Assembly (NCBI RefSeq): GCF_014863605.1
Contig: NZ_CP062252.1
Span: 1,249,001 to 1,313,000, forward strand
Direction: 5' to 3'
From: Pseudomonas allokribbensis
GTDB taxonomy: Bacteria; Pseudomonadota; Gammaproteobacteria; Pseudomonadales; Pseudomonadaceae
DNA length: 64,000 nucleotides
Shown: in pieces, positions 28,580-36,771 of the stretch
Position numbering within the stretch: position 1 is the first letter of the stretch
How the letters are laid out: each line of letters opens with the position of its first letter
Position numbers and translations under genes: made by a program
The notes under the pieces: model-generated
Databases searched by the model: none
What the model was told of the DNA's origin: nothing
What the model saw: only the letters and a program-made list of their open reading frames with translations

Positions 28580-29971
28580 GTGAAGAAGCCGCCGGTATTG
28601 AAAGGACGGTCTGATCCGGTGTTCGATTTGTTGGCGCGGGCGCCTCACAAGCAGCATCTGGTGGATTATCTGGCGCTGCTCAAGCCTCTTGATGATCGGG
28701 GGCGTTATTTGCCTTTTGAGGATTTGCGCTATCGCTGGGCGCCGGGGCTGGATGCTCGTTTGTGTTGGGCGTTGGTGAAGAAGGCGAGGGCTGCGCAGTA
28801 CATCAATCTCCTGCCATTGAGCGAGCCACCGCAGTGGGGCAAGTATTTGCTGACACCCTCGGCACGGAAAACCCTTTCGGCCGTCGATCTGCAGACGACT
28901 TCCGCTTCGCTGGAATGCATGACCGGGCAGATCGGCGAACGGTCGCATTTCAGTTATTTGCTCAATGATCTGATCGAAGACGAAGTGGTCGCCAGCAGCC
29001 AGTTGGAAGGTGCGGCCACGACCACGCGAGTTGCCAAGGACATGCTCAAGTATCAACGGCAGCCGCGCACACCGGATGAGCGCATGGTCATGGGCAATTA
29101 CAGGATGATGAATTTCGCCTGGGAAAACCGTTACCAGCCTTTGAGCGTCGACTTGATCGCGGCAATGCATCGGGTGGGCGTCGAGGGGATCGATGACGCG
29201 CAATACAGTCCCGGTTTTTTCAGGACGAACGATGAAGTGGTGGTACAGGATGGCGAGGGCAACACGGTGCATACACCGCCGCCGGCTGTCGGGCTGGTGA
29301 TGCGTTTGCAGAGGCTTGTACGCTGGATCAATCAGCCACTCGGTTCACCTCAAGAAAGGGACTACCTGCACCCGTTGATCAAGGCGATCACGCTGCATTT
29401 TTCTCTGGGCTACGAACATCCGTTTCGCGATGGCAACGGACGGGGCGCGAGGGCGTTGTTCTACTGGTTCATGTTCAAGCACGAGTTTTCGGCAGTTCGC
29501 TACATTGCGATCAGTCCTTTGCTGCGCAATGCGCCGGTGAAGTACGGGCGGTCGTATTTGCACAGCGAGGCCGACGAGCTGGATCTGACGTATTTCATCG
29601 AGTTTCAGTGTTCGGTGATTCAGCGTGCAGTCAGTCGCTTCACGGATGTCTACCGCAAAAGCCTGGCGTACACGGAGGACTTTGAGCGCTGGCTGATGGC
29701 GTCGGGTTTTTTCGAGCGGCTGATGCAAAGGCAGCGGGCGCTGTATCAGGTGGCCAAGAGTGGAGTGGCGAAGGAGTTTACGGCGAGCAATGTGAAGGAG
29801 CACTTGGGCTGTTCTTGCAGCACGGCGATGTCAGCCCTGAATGGGCTGGTCGAGTTGCAGGTCTTCGAGAGAAGGAAAATGGGCAGCGAGTGGGTGTTCT
29901 TTTTACGCAGTCCAGCCAGTGAGTTGAAGGACGGGAGCGAGTTGTCTCGCTCCCGTGCAGCGTCGGCCTAG
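28580..29971 (+). CDS. Fic-domain protein, class II (putative AMPylase)
   Basis: This is a protein of 463 residues. The Fic signature HPFRDGNGR (His280 to Arg288) is complete, so nucleotide transfer, usually AMP from ATP to a hydroxyl side chain, is plausible. An inhibitory helix motif SSQLEG (Ser139, Glu143) lies before the core, which makes it a self-inhibited class II Fic protein. A C-terminal winged-helix-like region (about 400-450, TASNVKEHLGCSCSTAMSALNGL) may bind DNA. The GTG at 28580 was chosen because GAGAGG lies six bases before it; an earlier GTG at 28562 lacks a site. Its stop overlaps that of the convergent next gene in CTAG. Target unknown. Confidence 0.9.
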   Translation: MKKPPVLKGRSDPVFDLLARAPHKQHLVDYLALLKPLDDRGRYLPFEDLRYRWAPGLDARLCWALVKKARAAQYINLLPLSEPPQWGKYLLTPSARKTLSAVDLQTTSASLECMTGQIGERSHFSYLLNDLIEDEVVASSQLEGAATTTRVAKDMLKYQRQPRTPDERMVMGNYRMMNFAWENRYQPLSVDLIAAMHRVGVEGIDDAQYSPGFFRTNDEVVVQDGEGNTVHTPPPAVGLVMRLQRLVRWINQPLGSPQERDYLHPLIKAITLHFSLGYEHPFRDGNGRGARALFYWFMFKHEFSAVRYIAISPLLRNAPVKYGRSYLHSEADELDLTYFIEFQCSVIQRAVSRFTDVYRKSLAYTEDFERWLMASGFFERLMQRQRALYQVAKSGVAKEFTASNVKEHLGCSCSTAMSALNGLVELQVFERRKMGSEWVFFLRSPASELKDGSELSRSRAASA

Positions 29972-30657
29972 AGGCTGCCAAACACCTTCTTCGCCAGACT
30001 CGTCGCCGCAGCGGCCGGGTTCTTGCGAATGGTTTCTTCCTGTTTGCCGATCATTTCGAACAGACCGTTCAGTGCCTGTTCGGTGACGTAGTTTTCGACA
30101 TTGGCGCTTTTTGCATCGACTACGCCCAACGTTGCAGCCTGGCCGGCGAAGGCGTTGTATTTCTGCGCCACGCCGACTTTGTCGGTCGCCTGTTTGACGA
30201 TCGGCAGGAACTTGGCGCGGATCTGTTCGCGGCTGGATTTGTCCAGGTATTGGGTGGCGGAGTCGTTGCCACCGCTGAGGATGCCTTTGGCGTCGGCCAC
30301 GCTCATTTTCTTCACGGCGTCGACCAGGATCGGCTGGGCCTGGGTCACGGCGGTTTCCGCGGCCTTGTTCATGGCGGTTTCCAGCTCGTCGACCTGGGCG
30401 CCCATGCCGAACGCTTTCATCTTGCCGGCGACTTTGCCGAGTTTGCCCGGCAGCTCGATTTTCACGTCCGGGTTATTGCTGAAGCCGCCCGGCGTGCCAA
30501 GTTGTTTGACGGCCAGTTGCGCACCTTGGGTCAGGGCATCCTTGAGGCCGCCGGTGGCGTCGCCTTGCGACAGGTCGCTCAGTGACAGGGCCATAGCGTT
30601 GGCGGAGATCATCAGGCCCGCGCACAGGCCGGCGAAGCGAAGGGTTGGACGGAGCAT
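29968..30657 (-). CDS. DUF4197 periplasmic protein
   Basis: This is a protein of 229 residues with a Sec signal peptide (MLRPTLRFAGLCAGLMISANAMA, cleavage after about residue 23). The rest matches the DUF4197 type: GDATGGLKDALTQGAQLAVKQL, then VDAVKKMSVADAKGILSGG and LNGLFEMIGKQEETIRKNP. Function unknown. The chosen ATG has AAGGAAG upstream; the ORF extension by six residues does not. It ends tail-to-tail in CTAG with the Fic gene, and a lipoprotein gene lies 23 bases upstream on the same strand. Confidence 0.88.
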   Translation of the reverse strand: MLRPTLRFAGLCAGLMISANAMALSLSDLSQGDATGGLKDALTQGAQLAVKQLGTPGGFSNNPDVKIELPGKLGKVAGKMKAFGMGAQVDELETAMNKAAETAVTQAQPILVDAVKKMSVADAKGILSGGNDSATQYLDKSSREQIRAKFLPIVKQATDKVGVAQKYNAFAGQAATLGVVDAKSANVENYVTEQALNGLFEMIGKQEETIRKNPAAAATSLAKKVFGSL

Positions 30658-30680
30658 GAAAGCTTCCTTGTTCAAAAGAA

Positions 30681-31079
30681 TTAGCGGGCGGCGTCGACGC
30701 GGATTTTCAGCGGCTGCGGATCCTTGCCATCAAGCTGCACGGCATGGTTTTCGGTGGTGATGAACATCAGCTCGCCGTTGACTTCGATGCGTGCGCTGAC
30801 CGAATAGCGGTGGCCGGGTTTGACCTGGGCCGGATCGTAGCTCAAGTGGAATGGCAGTGGCACCTGGCCTTTGACCGGGCCTTTCTGTTCGTCGAGCACT
30901 ACCGCCGGAGCATCGGCCAGCGAGACGTCCTGCAGGCTTACGCTCAAGGTTGCGCTCGGTGGCAGGGCGATGCGTTGCAGGTAGAACACTTCACCGTCGA
31001 GGCTGGCTTTGCCGGCTGGCGAGGTCGATTGGCAGGCGCTGAGCAATGTGGCTGCGGCCAGCAGGGATAGTTTTTTCAT
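30681..31079 (-). CDS. YbaY-family lipoprotein
   Basis: This is a lipoprotein of 132 residues with lipobox LLSAC (Cys near 16). The mature beta-rich domain shows VFYLQRIALPPSATLSVSLQDVSLADAP and PLPFHLSYDPAQVKPGHRYSVSARIEV, the pattern of the YbaY/META-like type III secretion pilotin group. Outer-membrane location is likely. It is probably in one unit with the DUF4197 gene, separated by 23 bases, and follows plsB on the same strand after 51 bases. Confidence 0.87.
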   Translation of the reverse strand: MKKLSLLAAATLLSACQSTSPAGKASLDGEVFYLQRIALPPSATLSVSLQDVSLADAPAVVLDEQKGPVKGQVPLPFHLSYDPAQVKPGHRYSVSARIEVNGELMFITTENHAVQLDGKDPQPLKIRVDAAR

Positions 31080-31130
31080 CGGATATCTCCATATCGACGG
31101 CGCCAGAAGAAGCCTGGCGCCTGTAGGAAT

Positions 31131-33635
31131 TTAGTCGCTCTGCGCAGGGGCGGCGGGCTGATCGGCTGCATCTTCACTGCGATGCAACGCCACCTGACGA
31201 ATCGACAAACGAATCTCCGCCGGCAATACCCGTTTGGCTGCGCCTTCGGCCAGTTCGCCGAGCAGTTCGTGATAGCTCAATTTGCCTGCTTCGTCGCGAC
31301 GCAACACGTCGAGGTCGAGCATGGTCTGGATGAAGTGGCGGAACAGGCTCTTGTCGAAGAACTCCGGTGCGTTCAGGCCATGCAGGATCGACAGGCGTTG
31401 GGCCATGACCGTGCACAGGTCTTCCAGCTCTTCGGCGCTGATGGTGTTCTGGCCTGCGTTGAGCAGCAACGACACGGTCATGTAGAAGCGTTGCAGGGTC
31501 TGGGCGATGCTCTTCGACAGCAGGGTCAGCAGCACGAAATGCCGCGAACTCGGTGCCGGGCGCAGGTACACGTCTTTTTCGAAGCGCAGCAGGCCTTGTT
31601 CGACGAACGCTTCCAGCCACTGATCGATCACCGCGTCCAGTTCGTCCAGGGTCCAACGGATGAACAGCTCCGATTGCAGGTACGGATACAGCGCGCGGGT
31701 GTAGCGCAGGATCTGTTCGCGGCTCATGCGCGATGCACTCTGGAAGAAGCTCGCCAGCAGCGCCGGCAGGGCGAAGATGTGTAGCACGTTGTTGCGGTAG
31801 TAAGTCATCAGGACGGCGTTCTGCTCGTCCAGATACAGAATCTTGCCCAGCGCATCATTCTGCTCGGACAGCAGGTCCATGTCCTTCACGTGTTCGATCA
31901 GCGCCCGGCCATCGCCCTCCGGCAACGTGGTATGCGGCGAGTACGGGACTTTGCGCAGCAGCGCCAGGTACAGATCCAGCACCCGCGCCATGGCCCGATC
32001 GTCGAGCGCCAGCCGGGTGGTCGACAGCAGCGCCAGCGCCACCAGATTCACCGGGTTGATCGCCGCCGCTTCGTTCAGATGCTGCGCGACTTTCTCGCCG
32101 AGGCGATTGGTGGTTTCGTTGAGCCACGCCGGTTTGTACTGCGGGCCGAGTTCCTGCTGACGCCAGCCCGGTTGTTCGCTGTCGAGGAATTCCGCGAGCT
32201 TGATCGGTTCGCCGAAGTTCACCGCCACCTGGCCGAAGCGCTGCTTGAGCGCGCCGATGACTTTGAAGATGTCGAAAATCGACTCTTTCTTCTTGCTCGC
32301 ACCGCGCAGTTCGCCGAGGTAGGTACGACCTTCAAGTACGCGCTCATAGCCGATGTACACCGGCACGAACACGATCGGCATCCGCGACGAACGCAGGAAG
32401 CTGCGCATGGTGATCGCCAGCATCCCGGTTTTCGGTTGCAGCATGCGCCCGGTACGCGAGCGACCGCCCTCGACGAAATATTCGACCGGGAAACCTTTGG
32501 TGAACAGGGTGTGTAGGTATTCGTTGAACACCGAGGTGTACAGCGGGTTGCCCTTGAACGTGCGGCGCATGAAGAACGCACCGCCACGGCGCAGCAGACT
32601 GCCGATCACCGGCATGTTGAGGTTGATCCCGGCGGCAATGTGCGGCGGGGTCAGGCCGTTGCGAAACAGCAAGTACGACAGCAGCAGATAGTCGATGTGG
32701 CTGCGATGGCACGGCACGTAGATCACTTCGTGACCCTGGGCGACCTTCTGCACGCCTTCGATGTGGTTGACCTTGATCCCGTCGTAGATCTTGTTCCAGA
32801 ACCAGCTCAGCACCACTTCCAGAAAACGGATCGCGGTGTAGGTGTAGTCCGAGGCGATCTCGTTGCCGTAGCGCAGGGCCTGGGCCTTGGCTTTTTCCGG
32901 GGAGATGTTTTCGCGTTCGGCTTCGTCGAGGATCGCTTGCTTGACCAGTGGCTGGTTGAGCAGGCCCTTGACCAGGTTACGGCGGTGGGAAATGTCCGGG
33001 CCGATCACCGCAGCCTTGAGGTTGCGGAAGTGCACCCGCAGGATCCGCTGGGCCATCCGCACGGTGCGCTCGTGGCCCTTGTTGTGTTCTATCAGCTCGC
33101 GCAGGTGGATCGGTGCTGAGAATTGCACGCGGGTCTTGCGGCCCAGAATCATGATGCTCAGCAGGCGACGCAGGCGCCCGGTGACGGCCCAGCTGTCGGC
33201 GAACAGCAATTTCCACGGGCTGTTCTCGCTGTCCGGCGACTGGCCCCAGAACACGCTGACCGGAATGATCTGCGCGTCTTCGGCGGCATTCTGGCTGAGG
33301 GCGCTGACCAGTCGGGTCAGGGTCGGCGGCGCACCGCGCTTGTCCTGGCGGCCGAGCCAGTCCGGGTCCGGCGTCAGGTAGAAGAACGCCGCCGGCTCCA
33401 GCAGATTTCCGACTGACACCGGCAGCACCGGGCGCGGCAAACCGGCCTTGGTGCATTCGGTGTCGACCACCGCCAGATCAGTCAGCGATGGGTTTTGCAG
33501 GACGTAGAACACCGGACGACTGCGGTCGAGGTTGAGGGTGAACGACGACTGGTTGATCGTCTCGGAGCGAACCCAGAGATACAACAGTCGGCGCAAGGTG
33601 CCAAACACAAGACGGCGGAACGGGGAACGGGTCAT
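31131..33635 (-). CDS. plsB: Glycerol-3-phosphate acyltransferase PlsB
   Basis: This inner-membrane enzyme of 834 residues acylates glycerol-3-phosphate at position 1, the first step of phospholipid synthesis. The acyltransferase motif I is HRSHIDYLL near residue 307, and substrate motifs follow ([34 protein letters not shown] and [13 protein letters not shown]). Length and order are as in other gamma-proteobacterial PlsB. The ribosome-binding site is weak. The upstream 237 bases are shared with the divergent cold-shock gene. Confidence 0.97.
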   Translation of the reverse strand: MTRSPFRRLVFGTLRRLLYLWVRSETINQSSFTLNLDRSRPVFYVLQNPSLTDLAVVDTECTKAGLPRPVLPVSVGNLLEPAAFFYLTPDPDWLGRQDKRGAPPTLTRLVSALSQNAAEDAQIIPVSVFWGQSPDSENSPWKLLFADSWAVTGRLRRLLSIMILGRKTRVQFSAPIHLRELIEHNKGHERTVRMAQRILRVHFRNLKAAVIGPDISHRRNLVKGLLNQPLVKQAILDEAERENISPEKAKAQALRYGNEIASDYTYTAIRFLEVVLSWFWNKIYDGIKVNHIEGVQKVAQGHEVIYVPCHRSHIDYLLLSYLLFRNGLTPPHIAAGINLNMPVIGSLLRRGGAFFMRRTFKGNPLYTSVFNEYLHTLFTKGFPVEYFVEGGRSRTGRMLQPKTGMLAITMRSFLRSSRMPIVFVPVYIGYERVLEGRTYLGELRGASKKKESIFDIFKVIGALKQRFGQVAVNFGEPIKLAEFLDSEQPGWRQQELGPQYKPAWLNETTNRLGEKVAQHLNEAAAINPVNLVALALLSTTRLALDDRAMARVLDLYLALLRKVPYSPHTTLPEGDGRALIEHVKDMDLLSEQNDALGKILYLDEQNAVLMTYYRNNVLHIFALPALLASFFQSASRMSREQILRYTRALYPYLQSELFIRWTLDELDAVIDQWLEAFVEQGLLRFEKDVYLRPAPSSRHFVLLTLLSKSIAQTLQRFYMTVSLLLNAGQNTISAEELEDLCTVMAQRLSILHGLNAPEFFDKSLFRHFIQTMLDLDVLRRDEAGKLSYHELLGELAEGAAKRVLPAEIRLSIRQVALHRSEDAADQPAAPAQSD

Positions 33636-33736
33636 ACGGCTTCTGCATGAGTGGATAAACCGAGCGTTTGCTCGGGCGGTCGACAGTTTGCCGGATTACT
33701 CGAAAATCGGCAAAAAAGCGGCGAAGTAATCTCCTG

Positions 33737-33764
33737 TTGAGAGTTTTGTCGCCTGTCATATACT
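33737..33764 (+). promoter_or_regulatory. Predicted sigma-70 promoter of the cold-shock gene
   Basis: TTGAGA (33737-33742), a 16-base spacer and TATACT (33759-33764) lie about 110 bases before the cold-shock start codon. This gives a long 5' leader, as is usual for csp genes. Confidence 0.7.
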
Positions 33765-33822
33765 CGGCGCTCTGTCGCCGGGGCCCTTTTATGGACGTCG
33801 GACGCAGGCTGACGTTCCGCAA

Positions 33823-33843
33823 AGGCTTTCCTGCGAAAAGCCT
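33823..33843 (+). promoter_or_regulatory. Leader hairpin of the cold-shock mRNA
   Basis: AGGCTTT and AAAGCCT with a 7-base loop lie about 30 bases before the start codon. Structured leaders of csp mRNAs change with temperature in E. coli; this one may play a similar part (inference). Confidence 0.4.
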
Positions 33844-33872
33844 GTTCAATAATAAAAAAGGAGTATGAACAG

Positions 33873-34082
33873 ATGGCAACACGTGAAACCGGCAACGTGA
33901 AGTGGTTCAACGACGCCAAGGGCTACGGCTTCATTCAGCGCGAAGACGGGGTGGACGTGTTCGTGCACTACCGCGCGATCCGCGGTGAAGGCCACCGTTC
34001 GCTGACCGAGGGTCAGCAGGTTGAATACGCGGTGGTGGAAGGGCAGAAGGGCTTGCAGGCCGAGGATGTTGTAGGCCTGTAA
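33873..34082 (+). CDS. CspA-family cold-shock protein
   Basis: This is a single-stranded nucleic-acid chaperone of 69 residues. Both RNP motifs are present: KGYGFI and VFVHYRAI. It lacks any extra domain. RNP2 reads VFVHY instead of the more common VFVHF, which keeps an aromatic residue. Ribosome-binding site AAAGGAG. By position (before the rlmA-dapE-ndvB genes) it corresponds to PA1159 in PAO1 from memory. Confidence 0.93.
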   Translation: MATRETGNVKWFNDAKGYGFIQREDGVDVFVHYRAIRGEGHRSLTEGQQVEYAVVEGQKGLQAEDVVGL

Positions 34083-34090
34083 TGATCGTT

Positions 34091-34128
34091 CCCGCGCTCT
34101 GCGTCCGCCGTGGGTCGCAGAGCGTGGG
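34091..34128. repeat. REP-like imperfect palindrome after the cold-shock gene
   Basis: CCCGCGCTCTGCG and CGCAGAGCGTGGG match at 12 of 13 paired positions around a 12-base loop. It sits between convergent genes (cold-shock protein and the 125-residue protein) and resembles the 'GTTCCC-CGCTCTGCG' repeats of fluorescens-group intergenic regions. Confidence 0.6.
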
Positions 34129-34139
34129 AGTGTTCAGCG

Positions 34140-34517
34140 TCAGGCAGTTTTCCAGGTGATCTCTTCTTCACCGTCTTCGCTGATGCGAATCCAGCGATCC
34201 GCCGTTTCCTCACCTTCTTCCTCGACCCACGTCCCCGGCGCGCAGCGCACTTCGACGTTCAGCGCGGCAAAGGCTGCGCGGGCGCAGGCGATGTCGTCGT
34301 CCCATGGGGTCGCATCGCTTTCCAGGTACAGGCTGTTCCACTTGCCCACGGCTTTTGGCAGCCAGGTCACCGGGATGTTGCCGGCCTTGCACTTGTAGGT
34401 CTGACCTTTCTGTACCCAGTCGCTGCACGGGCCAAGGGCGGCGCCCAGCCAGGCGGAAATGGCCTTGTGGTCGACGTCGGCGTCTTTCAGGTAAATCTCG
34501 ATGTCCGGTTGGCGCAT
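34140..34517 (-). CDS. Conserved hypothetical protein
   Basis: This is a protein of 125 residues from the ATG with GAGGATATCC before it (MRQPDIEIYLKDAD). It is acidic, without signal peptide, and rich in Trp near the C-terminus (DRWIRIS, ITWKTA). Two Cys lie in the middle (PCSDW, YKCKAG) and two more later (IACARA, VRCAPG). No family recognised. It is downstream of rlmA on the same strand after a 75-base gap, and the pair is conserved in Pseudomonas as far as I remember. Confidence 0.75.
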   Translation of the reverse strand: MRQPDIEIYLKDADVDHKAISAWLGAALGPCSDWVQKGQTYKCKAGNIPVTWLPKAVGKWNSLYLESDATPWDDDIACARAAFAALNVEVRCAPGTWVEEEGEETADRWIRISEDGEEEITWKTA

Positions 34518-34592
34518 GGATATCCTCACTGCGGGTCTGAAAAATCCATTCGCGGATTTAGCCGGCCCCGGGTCGTTGCCCGGGACCAAAAG

Positions 34593-35402
34593 TTATTGAA
34601 GAACGAAATAATCGTAGCGCATCGACACGGTGGTCACGAACGGCTCGGGCTGCTCAATCACCGCCGCGCGGCGTTCGGCACTGGCGCGCCAGCCGTGGGG
34701 CGTCATCGCCAGTAGGTTGGCGCGATCCTCTGGCTTGTCCAGCGTCAGCTTGAATTCGAGGGTTTCACTGTGCGCCAGCGCCATGCCTTCCGGCACCAGG
34801 GCCAGGTGCTTGTCGTCGGTGTACTCGCGCACTTCGTCGTACAGGCGCTCGCGCAGTTCCATCAGATGGCCGCTGGTCGGGCCGACTTTCATCAGGCCGC
34901 CGCCGACGCTGAGCAGACGCTTGGCTTCTTCCCAATCCAGTGGACTGAAGACGCTGGCCAGAAACTGGCAGCTGCCGGAGGCCAAAGGCACCCGGGCCAT
35001 GCTGGCGATCAACCAGGTCAGCGCCGGATTGCGTTTGCAGGCGCGTTTGACCGCTTCCTTCGAAATATCCAGCGCATAGCCGTCAGCGTCCGGCAAGGCC
35101 TCGGCGATCTGCGCGGTGTAGTAACCCTCGCCACAACCGATATCGACCCAACGGGCCGGCGCATAACTCGCCGCCAGTTCCGCCAGACGCTTGGCTACCG
35201 GCGCATAGTGGCCGGCGTTCAGGAAGTCGCGGCGAGCCTCGACCATCGCCTGATTGTCGCCGGGATCACGGCTGTTCTTGTGCTGCACCGGCAACAGGTT
35301 CAGGTAACCCTGGCGCGCACGGTCGAAGCGGTGGCCGGCGGGGCAGACCACGCCATTGTCCACCGCGTTCAGTGGTTCACTGCAGATCGGGCACGCGAGC
35401 AT
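34593..35402 (-). CDS. rlmA: 23S rRNA (guanine-745-N1) methyltransferase RlmA
   Basis: This enzyme of 269 residues methylates G745 in helix 35 of 23S rRNA with SAM. The N-terminal zinc finger is visible as CPIC (Cys4, Cys7) with CPAGH (Cys20, His24). The Rossmann motif is WVDIGCGEGYYT (about 90-100), followed by YALDISKEAV. The start ATG shares one base with the dapE stop, so translation is coupled to dapE. Full length. Confidence 0.94.
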   Translation of the reverse strand: MLACPICSEPLNAVDNGVVCPAGHRFDRARQGYLNLLPVQHKNSRDPGDNQAMVEARRDFLNAGHYAPVAKRLAELAASYAPARWVDIGCGEGYYTAQIAEALPDADGYALDISKEAVKRACKRNPALTWLIASMARVPLASGSCQFLASVFSPLDWEEAKRLLSVGGGLMKVGPTSGHLMELRERLYDEVREYTDDKHLALVPEGMALAHSETLEFKLTLDKPEDRANLLAMTPHGWRASAERRAAVIEQPEPFVTTVSMRYDYFVLQ

Positions 35403-36553
35403 CAGGCGAGCAACTTGATCAGGGTCTGGTAGTAGATCTCGGTCAGCACGTCGAGATCGGCCGCCAGTACGCGCTCGTTGACCTGGTGGATGGTCGCGTT
35501 GACCGGGCCCAGTTCAACCACTTGCGTGCCCATGGTCGCGATGAAACGGCCATCGGAGGTGCCGCCGCTGGTGGACGCCTTGGTCTCGCGACCGGTGATC
35601 TGCTTGATGCTCGACGACACCGCGTCGAGCAGCGCGCCCGGTTCGGTGAGGAACGGCAGACCGGACAGCGCCCAGTCGATGTGCCAGTCCAGGCCGTGCT
35701 TGTCGAGGATGTCGGCGACGCGCTTTTGCAGGCCTTCGACCGTCGATTCGGTGGAGAAACGGAAGTTGAACAACGCCACCAGATCGCCCGGAATCACGTT
35801 GGTCGCGCCGGTGCCGGAGTTGACGTTGGAAATCTGGAAACTGGTCGGCGGGAAGAAGTCGTTGCCGTGATCCCAATGCTCGGCGGCCAGTTCGGCCAGA
35901 GCCGGAGCCGCGAGGTGGATCGGGTTCTTCGCCAGGTGCGGATAGGCCACGTGGCCCTGCACGCCGCGCACGGTCAGTTTGGCGCCGAGGGAGCCGCGAC
36001 GACCGTTCTTCACCACGTCGCCCACCAGGGTAGTGCTCGATGGCTCGCCGACGATGCACCAGTCCAGACGCTCGTTACGGGCGGCCAGACGCTCGACCAC
36101 AGCCTTGGTGCCGTGATGCGCCGGGCCTTCTTCGTCGCTGGTGATCAGGAACGCAACCTTGCCCTTGTGATCCGGGTAGTCGGCGACGAAGCGCTCTGCC
36201 GCCACGGTCATCGAGGCCAGGCTGCCTTTCATGTCCGCCGCGCCACGGCCGCAGAGCATGCCGTGTTCGTCGATCACTGCGTTGAACGGGTCGATCTGCC
36301 ACGCGGTCACCGGGCCGGTCGGCACCACGTCGGTGTGACCGGCGAAGCACAGCACCGGGCCGTCGTGTTTGCCGTGGATCGCCCAGAAGTTATCCACATC
36401 TTCGATGCGCATCGGCTCCAGGGTGAAACCGGCATCGCCCAGGCGCTGCATCATCTGCTTCTGGCAATCGGCGTCGACCGGCGTCACGGACGGACGGCGG
36501 ATCAGGTCGATGGCGAGTTGGAGGGTCGGCGAAAGGTCGGCGTGGGCCGTCAT
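35402..36553 (-). CDS. dapE: Succinyl-diaminopimelate desuccinylase DapE
   Basis: This dinuclear zinc M20 enzyme of 383 residues hydrolyses N-succinyl-LL-diaminopimelate, late in lysine and peptidoglycan precursor synthesis. Metal-ligand motifs are intact: [25 protein letters not shown] and [12 protein letters not shown]. The ATG with CCGGAG before it was chosen; the reading-frame extension upstream has no site. dapD and dapC, earlier steps of the same succinylase path, are in this window at 42.2 and 48.1 kb. The region upstream carries two REP elements. Confidence 0.97.
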   Translation of the reverse strand: MTAHADLSPTLQLAIDLIRRPSVTPVDADCQKQMMQRLGDAGFTLEPMRIEDVDNFWAIHGKHDGPVLCFAGHTDVVPTGPVTAWQIDPFNAVIDEHGMLCGRGAADMKGSLASMTVAAERFVADYPDHKGKVAFLITSDEEGPAHHGTKAVVERLAARNERLDWCIVGEPSSTTLVGDVVKNGRRGSLGAKLTVRGVQGHVAYPHLAKNPIHLAAPALAELAAEHWDHGNDFFPPTSFQISNVNSGTGATNVIPGDLVALFNFRFSTESTVEGLQKRVADILDKHGLDWHIDWALSGLPFLTEPGALLDAVSSSIKQITGRETKASTSGGTSDGRFIATMGTQVVELGPVNATIHQVNERVLAADLDVLTEIYYQTLIKLLA

Positions 36554-36591
36554 GGAAAACTCCGGATGCTTGAAATTGGGCAAGGGCCAAT

Positions 36592-36683
36592 GGGGAAGCC
36601 AGCCTGCTGGCGATGGCGGTGTGTCAGTCAACATAAAGGCTGATTGTTACATTGCCATCGCGAGTCAGCTCGCTCCCACAGGG
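36592..36683. repeat. REP doublet (two facing palindromes)
   Basis: The first unit (36592-36627) has a perfect GCCAGC/GCTGGC stem within GAAGCCAGCCTGCTGGCGAT. The second (36656-36683) reads CATCGCGAGTCAGCTCGCTCCCACAG. Both match well-known fluorescens-group REP sequences and are about 30 bases apart, the arrangement called a REPIN or REP doublet. They lie between ndvB and dapE. Confidence 0.8.
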
Positions 36684-36729
36684 TTGGATATCACGCCAAG
36701 CCCCGCAAAATGGCGGTTATCTTAAAGCA

Positions 36730-36754
36730 AAACGGCGACCATTGGCCGCCGTTT
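36730..36754 (-). terminator. Intrinsic terminator of the ndvB-type gene
   Basis: On the minus strand AAACGGCG and CGCCGTTT form a stem with a 9-base loop, running into TTTTGCTTT. It lies 18 bases past the stop of the glucan synthase gene. Confidence 0.85.
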
Positions 36755-36771
36755 AGTGCATCGCAGAGGAT

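Noticed and set aside
36592..36683. Palindromes as part of a CRISPR array
   Set aside because: Only two unlike units at one spacing, with no array of identical repeats and no cas genes nearby.
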